Assembly: GCF_024345415.1 (NCBI RefSeq) | Contig: NZ_JAGQBB010000017.1 | Span: 1 to 64,000, forward strand | Length of the DNA: 64,000 nt | From: Synechococcus sp. Tobar12-5m-g | Lineage (GTDB): Bacteria; Cyanobacteriota; Cyanobacteriia; PCC-6307; Cyanobiaceae | Reading direction: 5' to 3' | In this document: piece by piece, positions 16,181-24,870 of the stretch | Layout: each line of letters opens with the position of its first letter | Numbering within the stretch: position 1 is the first letter of the stretch | The notes under the pieces: generated by a model | Database searches by the model: none | Told to the model about the DNA's origin: nothing | The model's input: only the letters and a program-made list of their open reading frames with translations | Translations under genes and position numbers: made by a program

Positions 16181-16399
16181 TCACTCCCCCGGCGAACCGG
16201 TCGGGCCCTTGCCGGCCATCAGGGTCTCGATCCGGCGGATGCGCTTGACCGTGGTTTGCCACACCTCGCGGCGGAAGGACTCCTCGGCGGGGCAGGCTTC
16301 CACCAGTGCCTCGATGGGCTCGCCCCGTTCGAAGGCATCCCAGAGTTCCCGCTCCAGCCGGGCCCGCTCGATGAAGTTCCAGCGCTTCAGCCAGAGCAC
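16181..16399 (-). CDS. Conserved-looking small protein of unknown function
   Basis: 72 aa, charged and mostly helical, with Trp/Arg/Glu-rich text such as WNFIERARLERELWDAFERG and ESFRREVWQTTVKRIRRIE. The amphipathic, low-complexity-free composition looks coding, and the opposite-strand alternatives do not. It resembles small hypothetical proteins of picocyanobacteria, though I cannot name a family. It converges on the coiled-coil gene and is divergent from dxr, with which it shares a 95-base upstream region. Confidence 0.6.
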   Translation of the reverse strand: MLWLKRWNFIERARLERELWDAFERGEPIEALVEACPAEESFRREVWQTTVKRIRRIETLMAGKGPTGSPGE

Positions 16400-16494
16400 G
16401 GCGGACCGGCAGGGGCCTCCAGTGTGACGCCCACACCCCGGCCCATGCGGGGGCCTGGCGCTGATGGGAGACTGGCGTCCATCGACGGAGCTTC

Positions 16495-17757
16495 GTGGTG
16501 AAGGCGATCAGCGTGCTGGGCTCCACCGGCTCGATCGGCACCCAGACCCTGGAGCTGGCCGAGGAGTTCCCGGATCGCTTCCAGGTGGTGGCCCTCACCG
16601 CCGGCCGCAACCTGAGCCTGCTCACCGAGCAGATCCAGCGCCACGCCCCCGAGGTGGTGGCGCTGGCCGATGCCGCCCTGCTGCCCGAGCTGCGCGCCCG
16701 CCTCGATGCCCTGGAGCCCGCCGCCCGGCCCACCCGGCGGCCCGAGCTGCTGGGGGGCAGCGAGGGTCTGTGCGCCGCCGCCGCGTGGCCCACGGCGGAG
16801 CTGGTGGTGACCGGCATCGTCGGCTGCGCCGGCCTGCTGCCCACCCTGGCGGCGATCCACGCCGGCAAAGACCTCGCTCTCGCCAACAAGGAGACCCTGA
16901 TCGCCGCAGGTCCGGTGGTGTTGCCGGAGCTCAAAAAAAGCGGCAGCCGCCTGCTGCCCGCCGATTCCGAGCACTCCGCCATCTTCCAGTGCCTGCAGGG
17001 CACCCCCTGGGCCGACACCGCCCGCCTCTCGACCGGCGTGCCCACCCCGGGCCTGCGCCGCATCCAGCTCACCGCCTCCGGTGGCGCCTTCCGCGACTGG
17101 CCCGCCGCTGATCTCGCCAAGGCCACCGTGGCCGACGCCACCAGCCACCCCAACTGGAGCATGGGCCGCAAGATCACCGTGGATTCCGCCACCTTGATGA
17201 ACAAGGGGCTGGAGGTGATCGAGGCCCATTACCTTTTCGGCCTGGGCTTCGACCAGATCGAGATCATCATCCACCCCCAGAGCATCATCCACTCGATGGT
17301 GGAGCTGGCCGATTCCTCGGTGCTGGCCCAACTGGGCTGGCCCGACATGAAGCTGCCCCTGCTCTACTGCCTCAGCTGGCCCGAGCGCCTGGGCACCCCC
17401 TGGCGCCGGCTCGATCTCACCGAAGTGGGCACGCTCAGCTTCCGTGCCCCCGACCGGGCCAAGTACCCCTGCATGCAGCTGGCCTACGCCGCCGGCCGCG
17501 CCGGTGGCACGATGCCGGCGGTGCTCAACGCCGCCAACGAGCAGGCCGTGGCCCTCTTCCTGGAGGAGCGCATTCCCTTCCTGGCGATTCCAGAGCTGAT
17601 CGAGCGGGTCTGCGATCGCCACCGGCCCGACCTGCAGGCCGATCCAGCCCTGGACGACGTGCTGGCCGCCGATGGCTGGGCACGGATGGCGGTGCACGAG
17701 GCTGCCGCCACGATGGTGCCTGCCTCTGGCGCCACGGCCCAGCTCCTGCCCCGCTAA
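16495..17757 (+). CDS. dxr: 1-deoxy-D-xylulose 5-phosphate reductoisomerase
   Basis: 420 aa. It makes 2-C-methyl-D-erythritol 4-phosphate with NADPH, the committed step of the MEP isoprenoid pathway that supplies carotenoids, phytol and quinones. NADPH motif GSTGSIG at 9-15; [11 protein letters not shown]; substrate and metal motifs [40 protein letters not shown] and [11 protein letters not shown] are all present. The start is GTG at 16495 (an adjacent GTG follows). It ends 3 bases before the next gene, so they are probably co-transcribed. Confidence 0.96.
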   Translation: MVKAISVLGSTGSIGTQTLELAEEFPDRFQVVALTAGRNLSLLTEQIQRHAPEVVALADAALLPELRARLDALEPAARPTRRPELLGGSEGLCAAAAWPTAELVVTGIVGCAGLLPTLAAIHAGKDLALANKETLIAAGPVVLPELKKSGSRLLPADSEHSAIFQCLQGTPWADTARLSTGVPTPGLRRIQLTASGGAFRDWPAADLAKATVADATSHPNWSMGRKITVDSATLMNKGLEVIEAHYLFGLGFDQIEIIIHPQSIIHSMVELADSSVLAQLGWPDMKLPLLYCLSWPERLGTPWRRLDLTEVGTLSFRAPDRAKYPCMQLAYAAGRAGGTMPAVLNAANEQAVALFLEERIPFLAIPELIERVCDRHRPDLQADPALDDVLAADGWARMAVHEAAATMVPASGATAQLLPR

Positions 17758-17760
17758 GCC

Positions 17761-18129
17761 ATGGCGATCGCCCATCACCTGCTGCTCTGCGCCACGCCCA
17801 GCAAGCCACTGTGTGGGGATCCCGCCGTGGGGGCCGCCAGCTGGGAGCGGCTCAAACAGCTGGTGCGGGAGCTGGACCTGGAAAATCCGGCCCGGGCCGG
17901 CGGAATCGTGCTGCGGGGCAAGGCCGATTGCCTGCGGATCTGCGGCGGCGGCCCGGTCCTGCTGGTCTGGCCGGAGGGAATCTGGTATGGGGGCGTGACG
18001 CCGGAGCGGATCGAGCGGATTGTGCGGGAGCACATCCTTGGCGGCACCCCGATCGAAGCCTGGATTCTCAGGCGCACGCCGTTTGACCAGGCTGCCGTTC
18101 CAGTTGCTGGCGCAGCCACTGGGCCGTGA
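17761..18129 (+). CDS. Thioredoxin-like [2Fe-2S] ferredoxin-family protein
   Basis: 122 aa. The spacing of cysteines (C10 and C18 region in LLLCATPSKPLCGDP, then KADCLRICGGGP) is that of thioredoxin-fold [2Fe-2S] ferredoxins. The flanking text GPVLLVWPEGIWYGGVTPERIERIV is typical of the cyanobacterial members. It is probably an electron carrier; the partner is unknown. It starts 3 bases after dxr, and its last 62 bases overlap the end of the convergent hydrolase gene. Confidence 0.8.
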   Translation: MAIAHHLLLCATPSKPLCGDPAVGAASWERLKQLVRELDLENPARAGGIVLRGKADCLRICGGGPVLLVWPEGIWYGGVTPERIERIVREHILGGTPIEAWILRRTPFDQAAVPVAGAATGP

Positions 18130-19102
18130 GCTGGTCCGACCAGCTGCCACCGGGGGCGTGAAAACCGTTGTGACCGCCACCGGGGGTCAGCACAACCTCA
18201 AGCGCGTCTTCCCGGGCCTCGAACGCACGCCCTCCCTCCCGCCGGCCGGCCAGGGCGACGGCGGGGGCGGCCGGAACCCAGGGGTCATCGAGGGCGTGGA
18301 TCAGCAGGCTCGGCGGCAGGGAAGGCGCAGACTCCAGCAGTCCGGGCAGCGGACTGGCCTGGGCGTAGTAGTCATCCACCGAGGCGAAGCCCCAGCGGGG
18401 CGCGGTGATCAAGGCGTCGAAGCCGCGGATGCTGCGCACCTGGGCCAGGGCACGCCGCTCGGCCGGGCCGAGAGCCTGGGGATCGGCAAGGGTCTGGCGC
18501 CGCAGGCTGCGCAGCAACCAGCGCTCATAAAGCCGGTTGCGGGGCCGGCCGATCGCCGCCGAGCACGCCGCCAGGTCGAGCGGACTGCTGATCGCGACCA
18601 GCCCATCCAGCATCCGTTCCCCCTGCTGGGCGGCTCGCACCCCGTTCAGGAACACGGTCCCGCCCAGGGAGAACCCAACCCCGAAGAGCGGCCGCCCATC
18701 CGCCAGCTGCCGGGCTCGCCGCAGGGCCGGGGCCAGGTCTCCGTTGCAGCGGGCCGCGTAGGTGCCGGGGGCCAGGGAGCGGCCGGCGCCGGCCCCCCGC
18801 AGATTCAGGCGCAGCACCGCAAAGCCCGCCGCCTGCAGGGCCAGGCCCAGGCGGCGCACCCCGGTGGCCTGGCTGGAGCCCCCCAGGCCATGAAGCAACA
18901 CCACCAGGGCGTGGGGCTGAACGCCCGCGGGACGATCGAGCAAGGCCAGCAACTGTTCGCCCTTCCCGATCGGGATCCGATGGGCCACCCCCCGATCGGC
19001 GGGGAAGCGGGGTCCCTGCAAGGTGTCCCGCAGGGTCTGCAGATCGGCGCCCCACCAGGGGGGCCGGGGCCGAAAGGGCGGAACCTCAACCGCATCAGGC
19101 AT
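18068..19102 (-). CDS. Alpha/beta hydrolase, YheT family
   Basis: 344 aa. Catalytic features: oxyanion text LLHGLGGSSQATGVRRLGLA, nucleophile elbow GVGFSLGGTVFLNG, acid in HALDDPWVP, histidine in GGGHNGFHAPGG. YheT proteins are esterase-like hydrolases of unclear substrate. The start ATG at 19102 overlaps the stop of the upstream SDR gene (ATGCCTGA, 8 bases), which supports it over upstream in-frame starts and implies coupling. The 3' end overlaps the convergent ferredoxin gene by 62 bases. Confidence 0.9.
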   Translation of the reverse strand: MPDAVEVPPFRPRPPWWGADLQTLRDTLQGPRFPADRGVAHRIPIGKGEQLLALLDRPAGVQPHALVVLLHGLGGSSQATGVRRLGLALQAAGFAVLRLNLRGAGAGRSLAPGTYAARCNGDLAPALRRARQLADGRPLFGVGFSLGGTVFLNGVRAAQQGERMLDGLVAISSPLDLAACSAAIGRPRNRLYERWLLRSLRRQTLADPQALGPAERRALAQVRSIRGFDALITAPRWGFASVDDYYAQASPLPGLLESAPSLPPSLLIHALDDPWVPAAPAVALAGRREGGRAFEAREDALEVVLTPGGGHNGFHAPGGSWSDQLTAQWLRQQLERQPGQTACA

Positions 19103-19799
19103 GGGCAGCAGCCTGGGGTTGCCCCTGCAGCCACTCCGCCAGGCCGATCGGCGCCACATCCGGGCCGCTGGTGATCTCGATGATGCGGCCGGACGCAGCG
19201 GGAACCTGGAGGGCATCGAGGCAGACCCGGGCCACCAGGCGCCGCGGGATGCTGTTGCTCTCCTGCTGATCCGGGCCGCTGAAGCGAATGCCTTCGGCCT
19301 CGAGGTTCTGCTCCGTTTCCTTGAGCCCGCCGGGTCGCACCACCGTCCAGGCCAGGCCACTCTCCTGAAGCCAGCGCTCCCCCAGCCGCTTCCAGAGCAG
19401 GATCAGGCCGAACAGGTTGAGGGGATGGAAGAGGCGGCCGCTGCACAGGGAACTGACCAGCACCACCCGGCCCACCCCGGCGGCGCGGCAGGCGTCGATC
19501 TGGGAGCGCATCGCCAGGGCGTCCACCTGCAGAGGGCCGCTCAGGTCGATCGAAGGGCGCGCCCCGGTGGCGATCACCAGGACCTCCACCCCCTGCAAAG
19601 CCCGCTCCAGGGCTGGCTGGTCGCCAAGCTCAAGGCGGATCAGCTCGGCCCCCTCCAGGCCAGCCGGAACCAAGGAGCTGGGCCGCACGATCGCCCTGAC
19701 CCGATAACCCCGTCCCAGGGCCTCCTGCACCACCCGCCAGCCGGTCTTTCCCGAGGCGCCGGTGACGGCCAGCATGCCTGGATTGGAAGGATCGGTCAT
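19095..19799 (-). CDS. NAD(P)-binding atypical SDR protein
   Basis: 234 aa. N-terminal Rossmann motif AVTGASGKTGWRVV and a later VVLVSSLCSG / TVVRPGGL pattern place it among NAD(P)H-binding atypical short-chain dehydrogenases, such as plant and cyanobacterial Tic62-like proteins. No Tyr-x3-Lys catalytic pair is obvious, so it may bind nucleotide without being a classical reductase. It is coupled to the downstream YheT hydrolase by an 8-base overlap. Confidence 0.85.
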   Translation of the reverse strand: MTDPSNPGMLAVTGASGKTGWRVVQEALGRGYRVRAIVRPSSLVPAGLEGAELIRLELGDQPALERALQGVEVLVIATGARPSIDLSGPLQVDALAMRSQIDACRAAGVGRVVLVSSLCSGRLFHPLNLFGLILLWKRLGERWLQESGLAWTVVRPGGLKETEQNLEAEGIRFSGPDQQESNSIPRRLVARVCLDALQVPAASGRIIEITSGPDVAPIGLAEWLQGQPQAAAHA

Positions 19800-19916
19800 G
19801 GAAGATCAGAAGACAGGGTCCAGTTCTCAGGGTTCACCGTCAAATCCATCTGCCTTGGATCAATCAGGTGTGTCAATCATGGCATCGGCCCGTAACTCCG
19901 CCGCGGATGGTCCGCC

Positions 19917-19946
19917 CTTCCTTCCCCTTCCTTCCCCTTCCTTCCT
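19917..19946. repeat. Pyrimidine-rich tandem repeat, 10 bp x 3
   Basis: CTTCCTTCCC is repeated three times (last copy imperfect) about 120 bases upstream of the SDR gene start, in the gap between that gene and the glycosyltransferase. The template-strand polypurine tract could alter local DNA structure or arise by slippage. Confidence 0.7.
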
Positions 19947-20055
19947 CCTGAGCAACTACTGCCGGCATCTCAGTCATGGGCATCTTGCCTTCGGATTTAC
20001 AACTGAGCCGCCTTGCCCGATCTTGCCTAGGCCAACTCAGGCCCACGCATCCAAC

Positions 20056-21129
20056 CTAATCTGTGGCACAGGCTGGCTCCTTGCTCACCTCAAGAAGCTT
20101 CTGGAGGCGCCGCTTGCGACGAGGCGTCAGGATCAATGATCCGTCTTCCGTGACAACGTGGTAACTGGCCAACGCCTGCAACCAACTCTGGGACTCCTCA
20201 GAACTTGGAGCGCCTGCAGCCTTGGTGCGCAGAAAGATCTCAACGGCCTGGGCAGGAAGATTGGTCCATGCATCGCCAATCCAAGGCTTCGGGCTTGTAA
20301 CAAAGTGCAAGATTTTTGCAAAGCCAAGGCCGGGGTCGGAGAGAAAGTTGGCAGGGAGATAGAGGGGCGTCACGTTCCAGAGAGGGGAAAGAAAATGAAT
20401 CGAACCAGCGAGAACGACATTCATGACATCCTGATCCTGGAGACGCAACGATAGGCCTTTGGCCAGAATTTTATCTCGCCCACGAATCAATTGATCAGCA
20501 ATCGCCTCACGTCGCCAAACCTCCAGCGACAAGACGAGGACACCGGTATTGAAAACCTCGCCTCGGCGCGTTGAAACTCCTAACGCCCTCAGGTGGGGAC
20601 GATAGAACAGGAAATAGGTTGATGGCTGACAGGCAGCGAATGGCATGTCGGGCGCTGCAGCAACGGCGACTCCTTCCGGGAGTTGGTCAATTAGCAGACG
20701 GAGGTCATCTTGAATGATGAGGTCCGTATCAAGGTAGATGACTCGATCAAGGCTGGATGGCAGGAGCTCTGCCAAGAGCCAACGTCCGTAGAACGCCGCA
20801 GCGTTGCCTTGGCAGCCCACGTTGTACGTTTGCAAGTGGGGGAAGCGGGAAGCGGATAGCTCGCCGAGCCAGTAGGTCACACAGGGCAGCCCGTGGCGCG
20901 CAGCCTCACTGGCCACGCGCGCTGGAAAGCCGCTGTCCGAGCCAAAGCAGACGAAGTGGACCGTTGGCGCCGGTGGGGCAGTGTGGCGCGCAATGGACCA
21001 GAACAGGGATGGGAGATGGGGCTCGACCGACGCGTCTGCACAGTGGCAGAGGTGCAGGTCAGGGACGGATGGCATAAATCGCTGATGCAGTGACGACGTT
21101 CGGAATGCAGTCGTTGATCCGTAGGCCAT
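20056..21129 (-). CDS. Glycosyltransferase family 8
   Basis: 357 aa from the first ATG, or 339 aa from ATG 21075 (MPSVPDLHL), where the family similarity begins. The DxD metal site is in RVIYLDTDLIIQDDL, followed by AAAPDMPFA, EVFNTGVLVLSL, QDQDVMNVV and the C-terminal KILHFVTSPKPW. This order is that of LgtC/glycogenin-type retaining enzymes. It probably adds a hexose to a surface glycan or lipid. It stands alone, with long gaps either side and no obvious operon partner. No Shine-Dalgarno decides the start. Confidence 0.88.
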   Translation of the reverse strand: MAYGSTTAFRTSSLHQRFMPSVPDLHLCHCADASVEPHLPSLFWSIARHTAPPAPTVHFVCFGSDSGFPARVASEAARHGLPCVTYWLGELSASRFPHLQTYNVGCQGNAAAFYGRWLLAELLPSSLDRVIYLDTDLIIQDDLRLLIDQLPEGVAVAAAPDMPFAACQPSTYFLFYRPHLRALGVSTRRGEVFNTGVLVLSLEVWRREAIADQLIRGRDKILAKGLSLRLQDQDVMNVVLAGSIHFLSPLWNVTPLYLPANFLSDPGLGFAKILHFVTSPKPWIGDAWTNLPAQAVEIFLRTKAAGAPSSEESQSWLQALASYHVVTEDGSLILTPRRKRRLQKLLEVSKEPACATD

Positions 21130-21514
21130 CGATTCGGCGTACAGGAGGCGGCAGCGTTATGCCGCGAAAAGCTATGAGGCGAGCCCGTGAACCCTCCAAG
21201 GAGGAACTACTTTAGGCGCATGACCACCAATCGAAGACGAACCTGGCGAAAGGCCTGATCAATTCGTTTGCAATTGATCGTACTCGATTCGAGGGAAGTT
21301 CAGGTGGGTCCTTGAATCACTTGCCCAGAACAGGACCGATGGTTGGCCGGGTTCCTCACACAATCGGGCGCCTGATTCAGGTCATTGATAAAAACCCTTG
21401 CGCAGGAATTCAACGGCCTCAGACAGTTGAATTGAGGGGCCAAGGCAAAGTCTGGGGGGAAAGGCTGCCCATGGCCCGGTTTCGGCCGCACAATGACGGC
21501 CTGGATCCCTGGCC
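21130..21514. other. 385-base gap without a convincing gene
   Basis: Lies between the divergent GT8 and helicase genes. It contains a self-complementary CCTCCAAGGAGG near 21197 and a short Arg-rich frame (23 codons from GTG about 21187) that does not look like a conserved protein. Promoters for both flanking genes must lie here but no clear -35/-10 pair is visible. Confidence 0.5.
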
Positions 21515-22984
21515 ATGGCCTCCCCCTCCTTCGACCTGGCCCCGCGCCGCTCACCGACGGGGGGAACGCCACTTGGGGGATCGCCGCCAGGCCCCAGGCC
21601 GCGTCAGTGGCAGCTGCGGCTGATCGAACTGCTGCGGCGCCGGCTGGAGCGAAGCGGAGCCGATGGCGAGGACGTGCTGATCCATGCCGGACCCGGAGCC
21701 GGCAAGACGCTCGGAGCCCTGCTCGCCTTCCAGCGCCTGCAGGGGGAAGGACGGCTCAGCCACCTGCTGGTGTTCTGCCACCGCAGCTCCATCGCCGCCC
21801 AGTGGCGCGCCGCCGCCAGCCAGCTCGGCCTCAACCTCGGCGATTGGCCCCTGGCCTCTGCCGATCCGGCCAGCGGCGCCGGACTGCTGCTCAGCTACCA
21901 GGGCGCGGCCCGCCAGATCGAGAGGCTCGAGCGGGAGCTGAGCTGGACCGCCAGCGCCCGGGTGCTGGCGGTGGCCGATGAGGTGCACCACCTCGGCATC
22001 GATCCGGAGGAACCGGAGGCCGCCGTCTGGGGCCAGGCCTTCCAGCTGCTCAGCCAGGGCTGTGTCCTGCGGCTCGGGCTGAGCGGCACCCCCTTCCGTG
22101 CCGACAACCTGGCCTTCCGCGCCGCCCGGCGCCACAGCCAATGGGAGCGGGGAGAACTGGTGGAGCGGATCGCCGCCGATCTCACCGTGGAGCCACGCCA
22201 GTTGATCGCGGCCGGGGATGTGCGCCCCCTGGAGTTCCGCTTCCAGGATGGCTGGGTCGACCACGGCCGCCTCGGCGACACCGAGCGCTCCGCACTCTCG
22301 GTGGAGCTGCGCGAGAGCTGGCGCGCCCGCAACCTGCGGCGGGCCATCCAGCCTGGCGATGCCAGCAGCATCGCCCTGCGGGTGCTGCTCCAGGCCCAGC
22401 GCCGCCTCGACAGGTTGCGCGCCACCGAGCACCCGGAGGCGGGCGGGCTGGTGATCGCCCGCGACATCGCCCATGCCAGGCGAATCACCGGCCTGCTCGA
22501 GGAGGAGGGGGATCGGGTCGTTCTGGTCCATTCCCAGGATCCCGAAGCGGCCACCCGCCTGCAGGCGTTCCGCCAGGGAGAAGCCAAGTGGCTGGTGAGC
22601 ATCGACATGTGCGCCGAGGGGTTCGACGCCCCCCGCCTGCGGGTGGTGGCCTACCTGTCCACGGTGGTGACCCGCAGCCGCTTCCTCCAGGCCATCACCA
22701 GGGCGGTGCGGATGGAGGCCGGTCGCTGCGGCCTGGAGGGAATCCCGCGCCAGGCCTCCTACGTGTTCGCCCCCGCCGATCCGCGCCTGATCGCCTTTGC
22801 CCGCACCTGGTCGGTGGCGGAGCCCTACCAAATCCGGCCAGCGGCGATTCCCACGGACGCGGTCGCTGCTGGTGGCGCCAGTGGCGGCACCAGCCTTCCC
22901 CTCCAAGCCCTGGCCGAGGGTGTCGGCGAGGTCATCCGGCTGCGGGGGCCGGAGCTGCCGCGCTTCCTGAGCCGCCCTGCCTGA
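21515..22984 (+). CDS. SF2 DEAD/DEAH-type helicase
   Basis: 489 aa. Motif I GPGAGKT (59-65), motif Ia HRSSIAAQW, motif II DEVH (156-159) in ADEVHH, motif III region SGTPFR (191-196), and C-terminal helicase motifs around LVSIDMCAEGFDAPRL and FLQAITRAVRM. It is an ATP-driven nucleic-acid translocase of the SF2 type (RecG/RadD-like arrangement) with no extra nuclease or HRDC domain. The role is unknown; DNA repair and phage defence are both possible. It is monocistronic as far as spacing shows; a small gene starts about 115 bases after it. Confidence 0.88.
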   Translation: MASPSFDLAPRRSPTGGTPLGGSPPGPRPRQWQLRLIELLRRRLERSGADGEDVLIHAGPGAGKTLGALLAFQRLQGEGRLSHLLVFCHRSSIAAQWRAAASQLGLNLGDWPLASADPASGAGLLLSYQGAARQIERLERELSWTASARVLAVADEVHHLGIDPEEPEAAVWGQAFQLLSQGCVLRLGLSGTPFRADNLAFRAARRHSQWERGELVERIAADLTVEPRQLIAAGDVRPLEFRFQDGWVDHGRLGDTERSALSVELRESWRARNLRRAIQPGDASSIALRVLLQAQRRLDRLRATEHPEAGGLVIARDIAHARRITGLLEEEGDRVVLVHSQDPEAATRLQAFRQGEAKWLVSIDMCAEGFDAPRLRVVAYLSTVVTRSRFLQAITRAVRMEAGRCGLEGIPRQASYVFAPADPRLIAFARTWSVAEPYQIRPAAIPTDAVAAGGASGGTSLPLQALAEGVGEVIRLRGPELPRFLSRPA

Positions 22985-23085
22985 TCCCCCTGGCAGCGGT
23001 CACACCATTGCCGTTGAAGAAAAAATGCGAAGTTGCGCGCAACAACCAGGCAGGTGATCGAGGCTGTCGCCAGCCTGATCCACCC

Positions 23086-23109
23086 TCGGGGCAGGACCAT
23101 GGGCCAGGC
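23086..23109. repeat. 24-bp exact direct repeat, copy 1
   Basis: Identical to 63635-63658. It contains GGGGCAGGACCATGGG, i.e. a possible ribosome site plus ATG, and in both places it reads RGRTMGQA in an open frame. Confidence 0.85.
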
Positions 23110-23353
23110 GTCTCTCCATCGCGTGCTTGCGGCCCAGGTGAGCTGGGCGTCAGCTCGAATCGCCGCCCTCGACGGCCACGAACGCTACGAAGACAGCTTT
23201 GCGCTCACCGAGGAGTTCCGCGAGTGGATCCTCTGTGTGGACGACCATCCCGGTCGGCTCGAAGCCCTCCTGGCTCCCTTGCCTCCCTTGCGGCGACGAG
23301 CGGAGTGGCCCCCGGGCGAGCCACGCCAGCCGGAAGGATTCATCGAGTCCTGA
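23099..23353 (+). CDS. Small hypothetical protein
   Basis: 84 aa from ATG 23099, with AGGA four bases upstream; the frame stays open upstream to a TTG at 23033. The product is acidic/helical (LAAQVSWASARIAALDGHERYEDSF, quoted in parts at 10-20 and 21-34) with a Pro/Arg-rich end. I do not recognise it. The start lies inside a 24-bp sequence repeated at 63.6 kb. A hairpin begins at the stop codon. Confidence 0.45.
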   Translation: MGQASLHRVLAAQVSWASARIAALDGHERYEDSFALTEEFREWILCVDDHPGRLEALLAPLPPLRRRAEWPPGEPRQPEGFIES

Positions 23354-23380
23354 CCCTGAGGGCACACCCTGAAGGTCAGG
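23349..23380. terminator. Imperfect hairpin at the end of the small gene
   Basis: 23351-23362 pairs with 23367-23378 with two mismatches around a CACA loop, and CCTGACC/GGTCAGG forms the base. The stop codon lies in the stem. No T-tract follows, so function as a terminator is uncertain. Confidence 0.35.
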
Positions 23381-23472
23381 CCCAGCCCAGACCCGCGCCC
23401 CGCTGGACAGCCACCCGCCGCCAGCGGCCTTGGTGCCCTAGGCTCAACTCATACTCACTCCGCTTAAGCCCG

Positions 23473-24870
23473 ATGACGGTCGAGAATCCCACCGCTGACC
23501 AGCCGCCGGTGGAAAACCTGGTGATCGTCGGCTCCGGCCCGGCCGGATACACCGCTGCCATCTACGCCGCCCGCGCCAATCTCAGCCCCCTGCTGATCAC
23601 CGGTTTCCAGGATGGCGGCATCCCCGGGGGTCAGCTGATGACCACCACCCATGTCGAGAACTATCCCGGCTTTCCCGATGGCATCCTCGGCCCCGACCTG
23701 ATGGACCGGATGAAGGCCCAGGCGGAACGCTGGGGAACCCGGCTGGTGGAGGCCGATGCCGAGGCGATCGATCTGTCCCAGCGTCCCTACCGGGTGCGCG
23801 TCGAGGGCGAATGGGTACAGACCCAGGCCCTCATCCTGGCCACCGGCGCGAGCGCCAACCGGCTCGGCCTCCCCCAGGAGGAGAAGTTCTGGAGCCATGG
23901 CATCAGCGCCTGCGCCATCTGCGACGGGGCCACCCCCCAGTTCCGCAACGAGGAACTGGCCGTGGTGGGTGGGGGCGACTCCGCCTGCGAGGAGGCGGTG
24001 TACCTCACCAAGTACGGCAGCCACGTGCACCTGATCGTGCGGCGCGATTCCCTGCGGGCCAGCGCCGCCATGGCCGATCGGGTGCTGGCCAACCCCGCCA
24101 TCACGGTGCACTGGAACCGGGCCCTGGTCGACGTCAGCGGTGACGACTGGCTCAGCAGCCTCACCCTGGGCGATCTCAACGGCGGCTCCAGCCTGGAGTT
24201 GCCGGTGCGCGGCCTCTTCTACGCGATCGGCCACACCCCCAACACCCGCCTGGTCCGTGACCAGCTGCAGGTGGATGCCAAGGGCTATCTGGTGACCACC
24301 CCCGGCCAGCCCGACACCAGCTGCGAAGGGGTGTTCGCCGCCGGCGATGTGGCCGATGCCCAGTGGCGCCAGGGGATCACCGCGGCGGGCAGCGGCTGCC
24401 AGGCCGCCCTGGCGGCGGAGCGCTGGCTGAGCCACCACGACCTGGCCGTGACCGTGACCCGCGCGGCGGTGGAGCCCGAGCCGGCCGGCGAACCGGTCGC
24501 CACGCTGGTGAGCGATGCCGAGAATTTCGATCCGGCTGCGCTCTGGCAGAAAGGCGGCTTTGCCCTGCGCAAGCTCTACCACGAGAGCGACAAGCCCCTG
24601 TTGGTGGTCTACACCTCGCCGAGCTGCGGCCCCTGCCACGTGCTCAAGCCCCAGCTCAAGCGTGTGCTGGGCGAACTGGGTGGCACCGCCCTCGGCGTCG
24701 AGATCGACATCGAGGCCGACCAGGAGATCGCCGTGCAAGCGGGAGTGAACGGCACCCCCACCGTGCAGCTGTTCTTCCACAAGCAACTGAAACAGCAATG
24801 GAAGGGCGTCAAGCAGCGCAGCGAATTCCGCAGCGCCATCGACACCCTCTTGCTGACACCGGTGCGTTGA
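23473..24870 (+). CDS. ntrC: NADPH-thioredoxin reductase/thioredoxin fusion (NTRC)
   Basis: 465 aa. The reductase half has an FAD site VIVGSGPAGYTAA (17-29), redox pair Cys147/Cys150 in SACAICDGA, NADPH motif GGGDSACEEA and the second FAD motif VFAAGDVAD. A thioredoxin domain follows with active site CGPC (385-388) in SPSCGPCHVLKP and the cis-Pro NGTPTVQ. NTRC uses NADPH to reduce 2-Cys peroxiredoxins and other targets, linking NADPH to redox control in the dark. The stop TGA abuts the stop of infA on the other strand (TGATCA). The symbol refers to NTRC, not the nitrogen regulator NtrC. Confidence 0.93.
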   Translation: MTVENPTADQPPVENLVIVGSGPAGYTAAIYAARANLSPLLITGFQDGGIPGGQLMTTTHVENYPGFPDGILGPDLMDRMKAQAERWGTRLVEADAEAIDLSQRPYRVRVEGEWVQTQALILATGASANRLGLPQEEKFWSHGISACAICDGATPQFRNEELAVVGGGDSACEEAVYLTKYGSHVHLIVRRDSLRASAAMADRVLANPAITVHWNRALVDVSGDDWLSSLTLGDLNGGSSLELPVRGLFYAIGHTPNTRLVRDQLQVDAKGYLVTTPGQPDTSCEGVFAAGDVADAQWRQGITAAGSGCQAALAAERWLSHHDLAVTVTRAAVEPEPAGEPVATLVSDAENFDPAALWQKGGFALRKLYHESDKPLLVVYTSPSCGPCHVLKPQLKRVLGELGGTALGVEIDIEADQEIAVQAGVNGTPTVQLFFHKQLKQQWKGVKQRSEFRSAIDTLLLTPVR

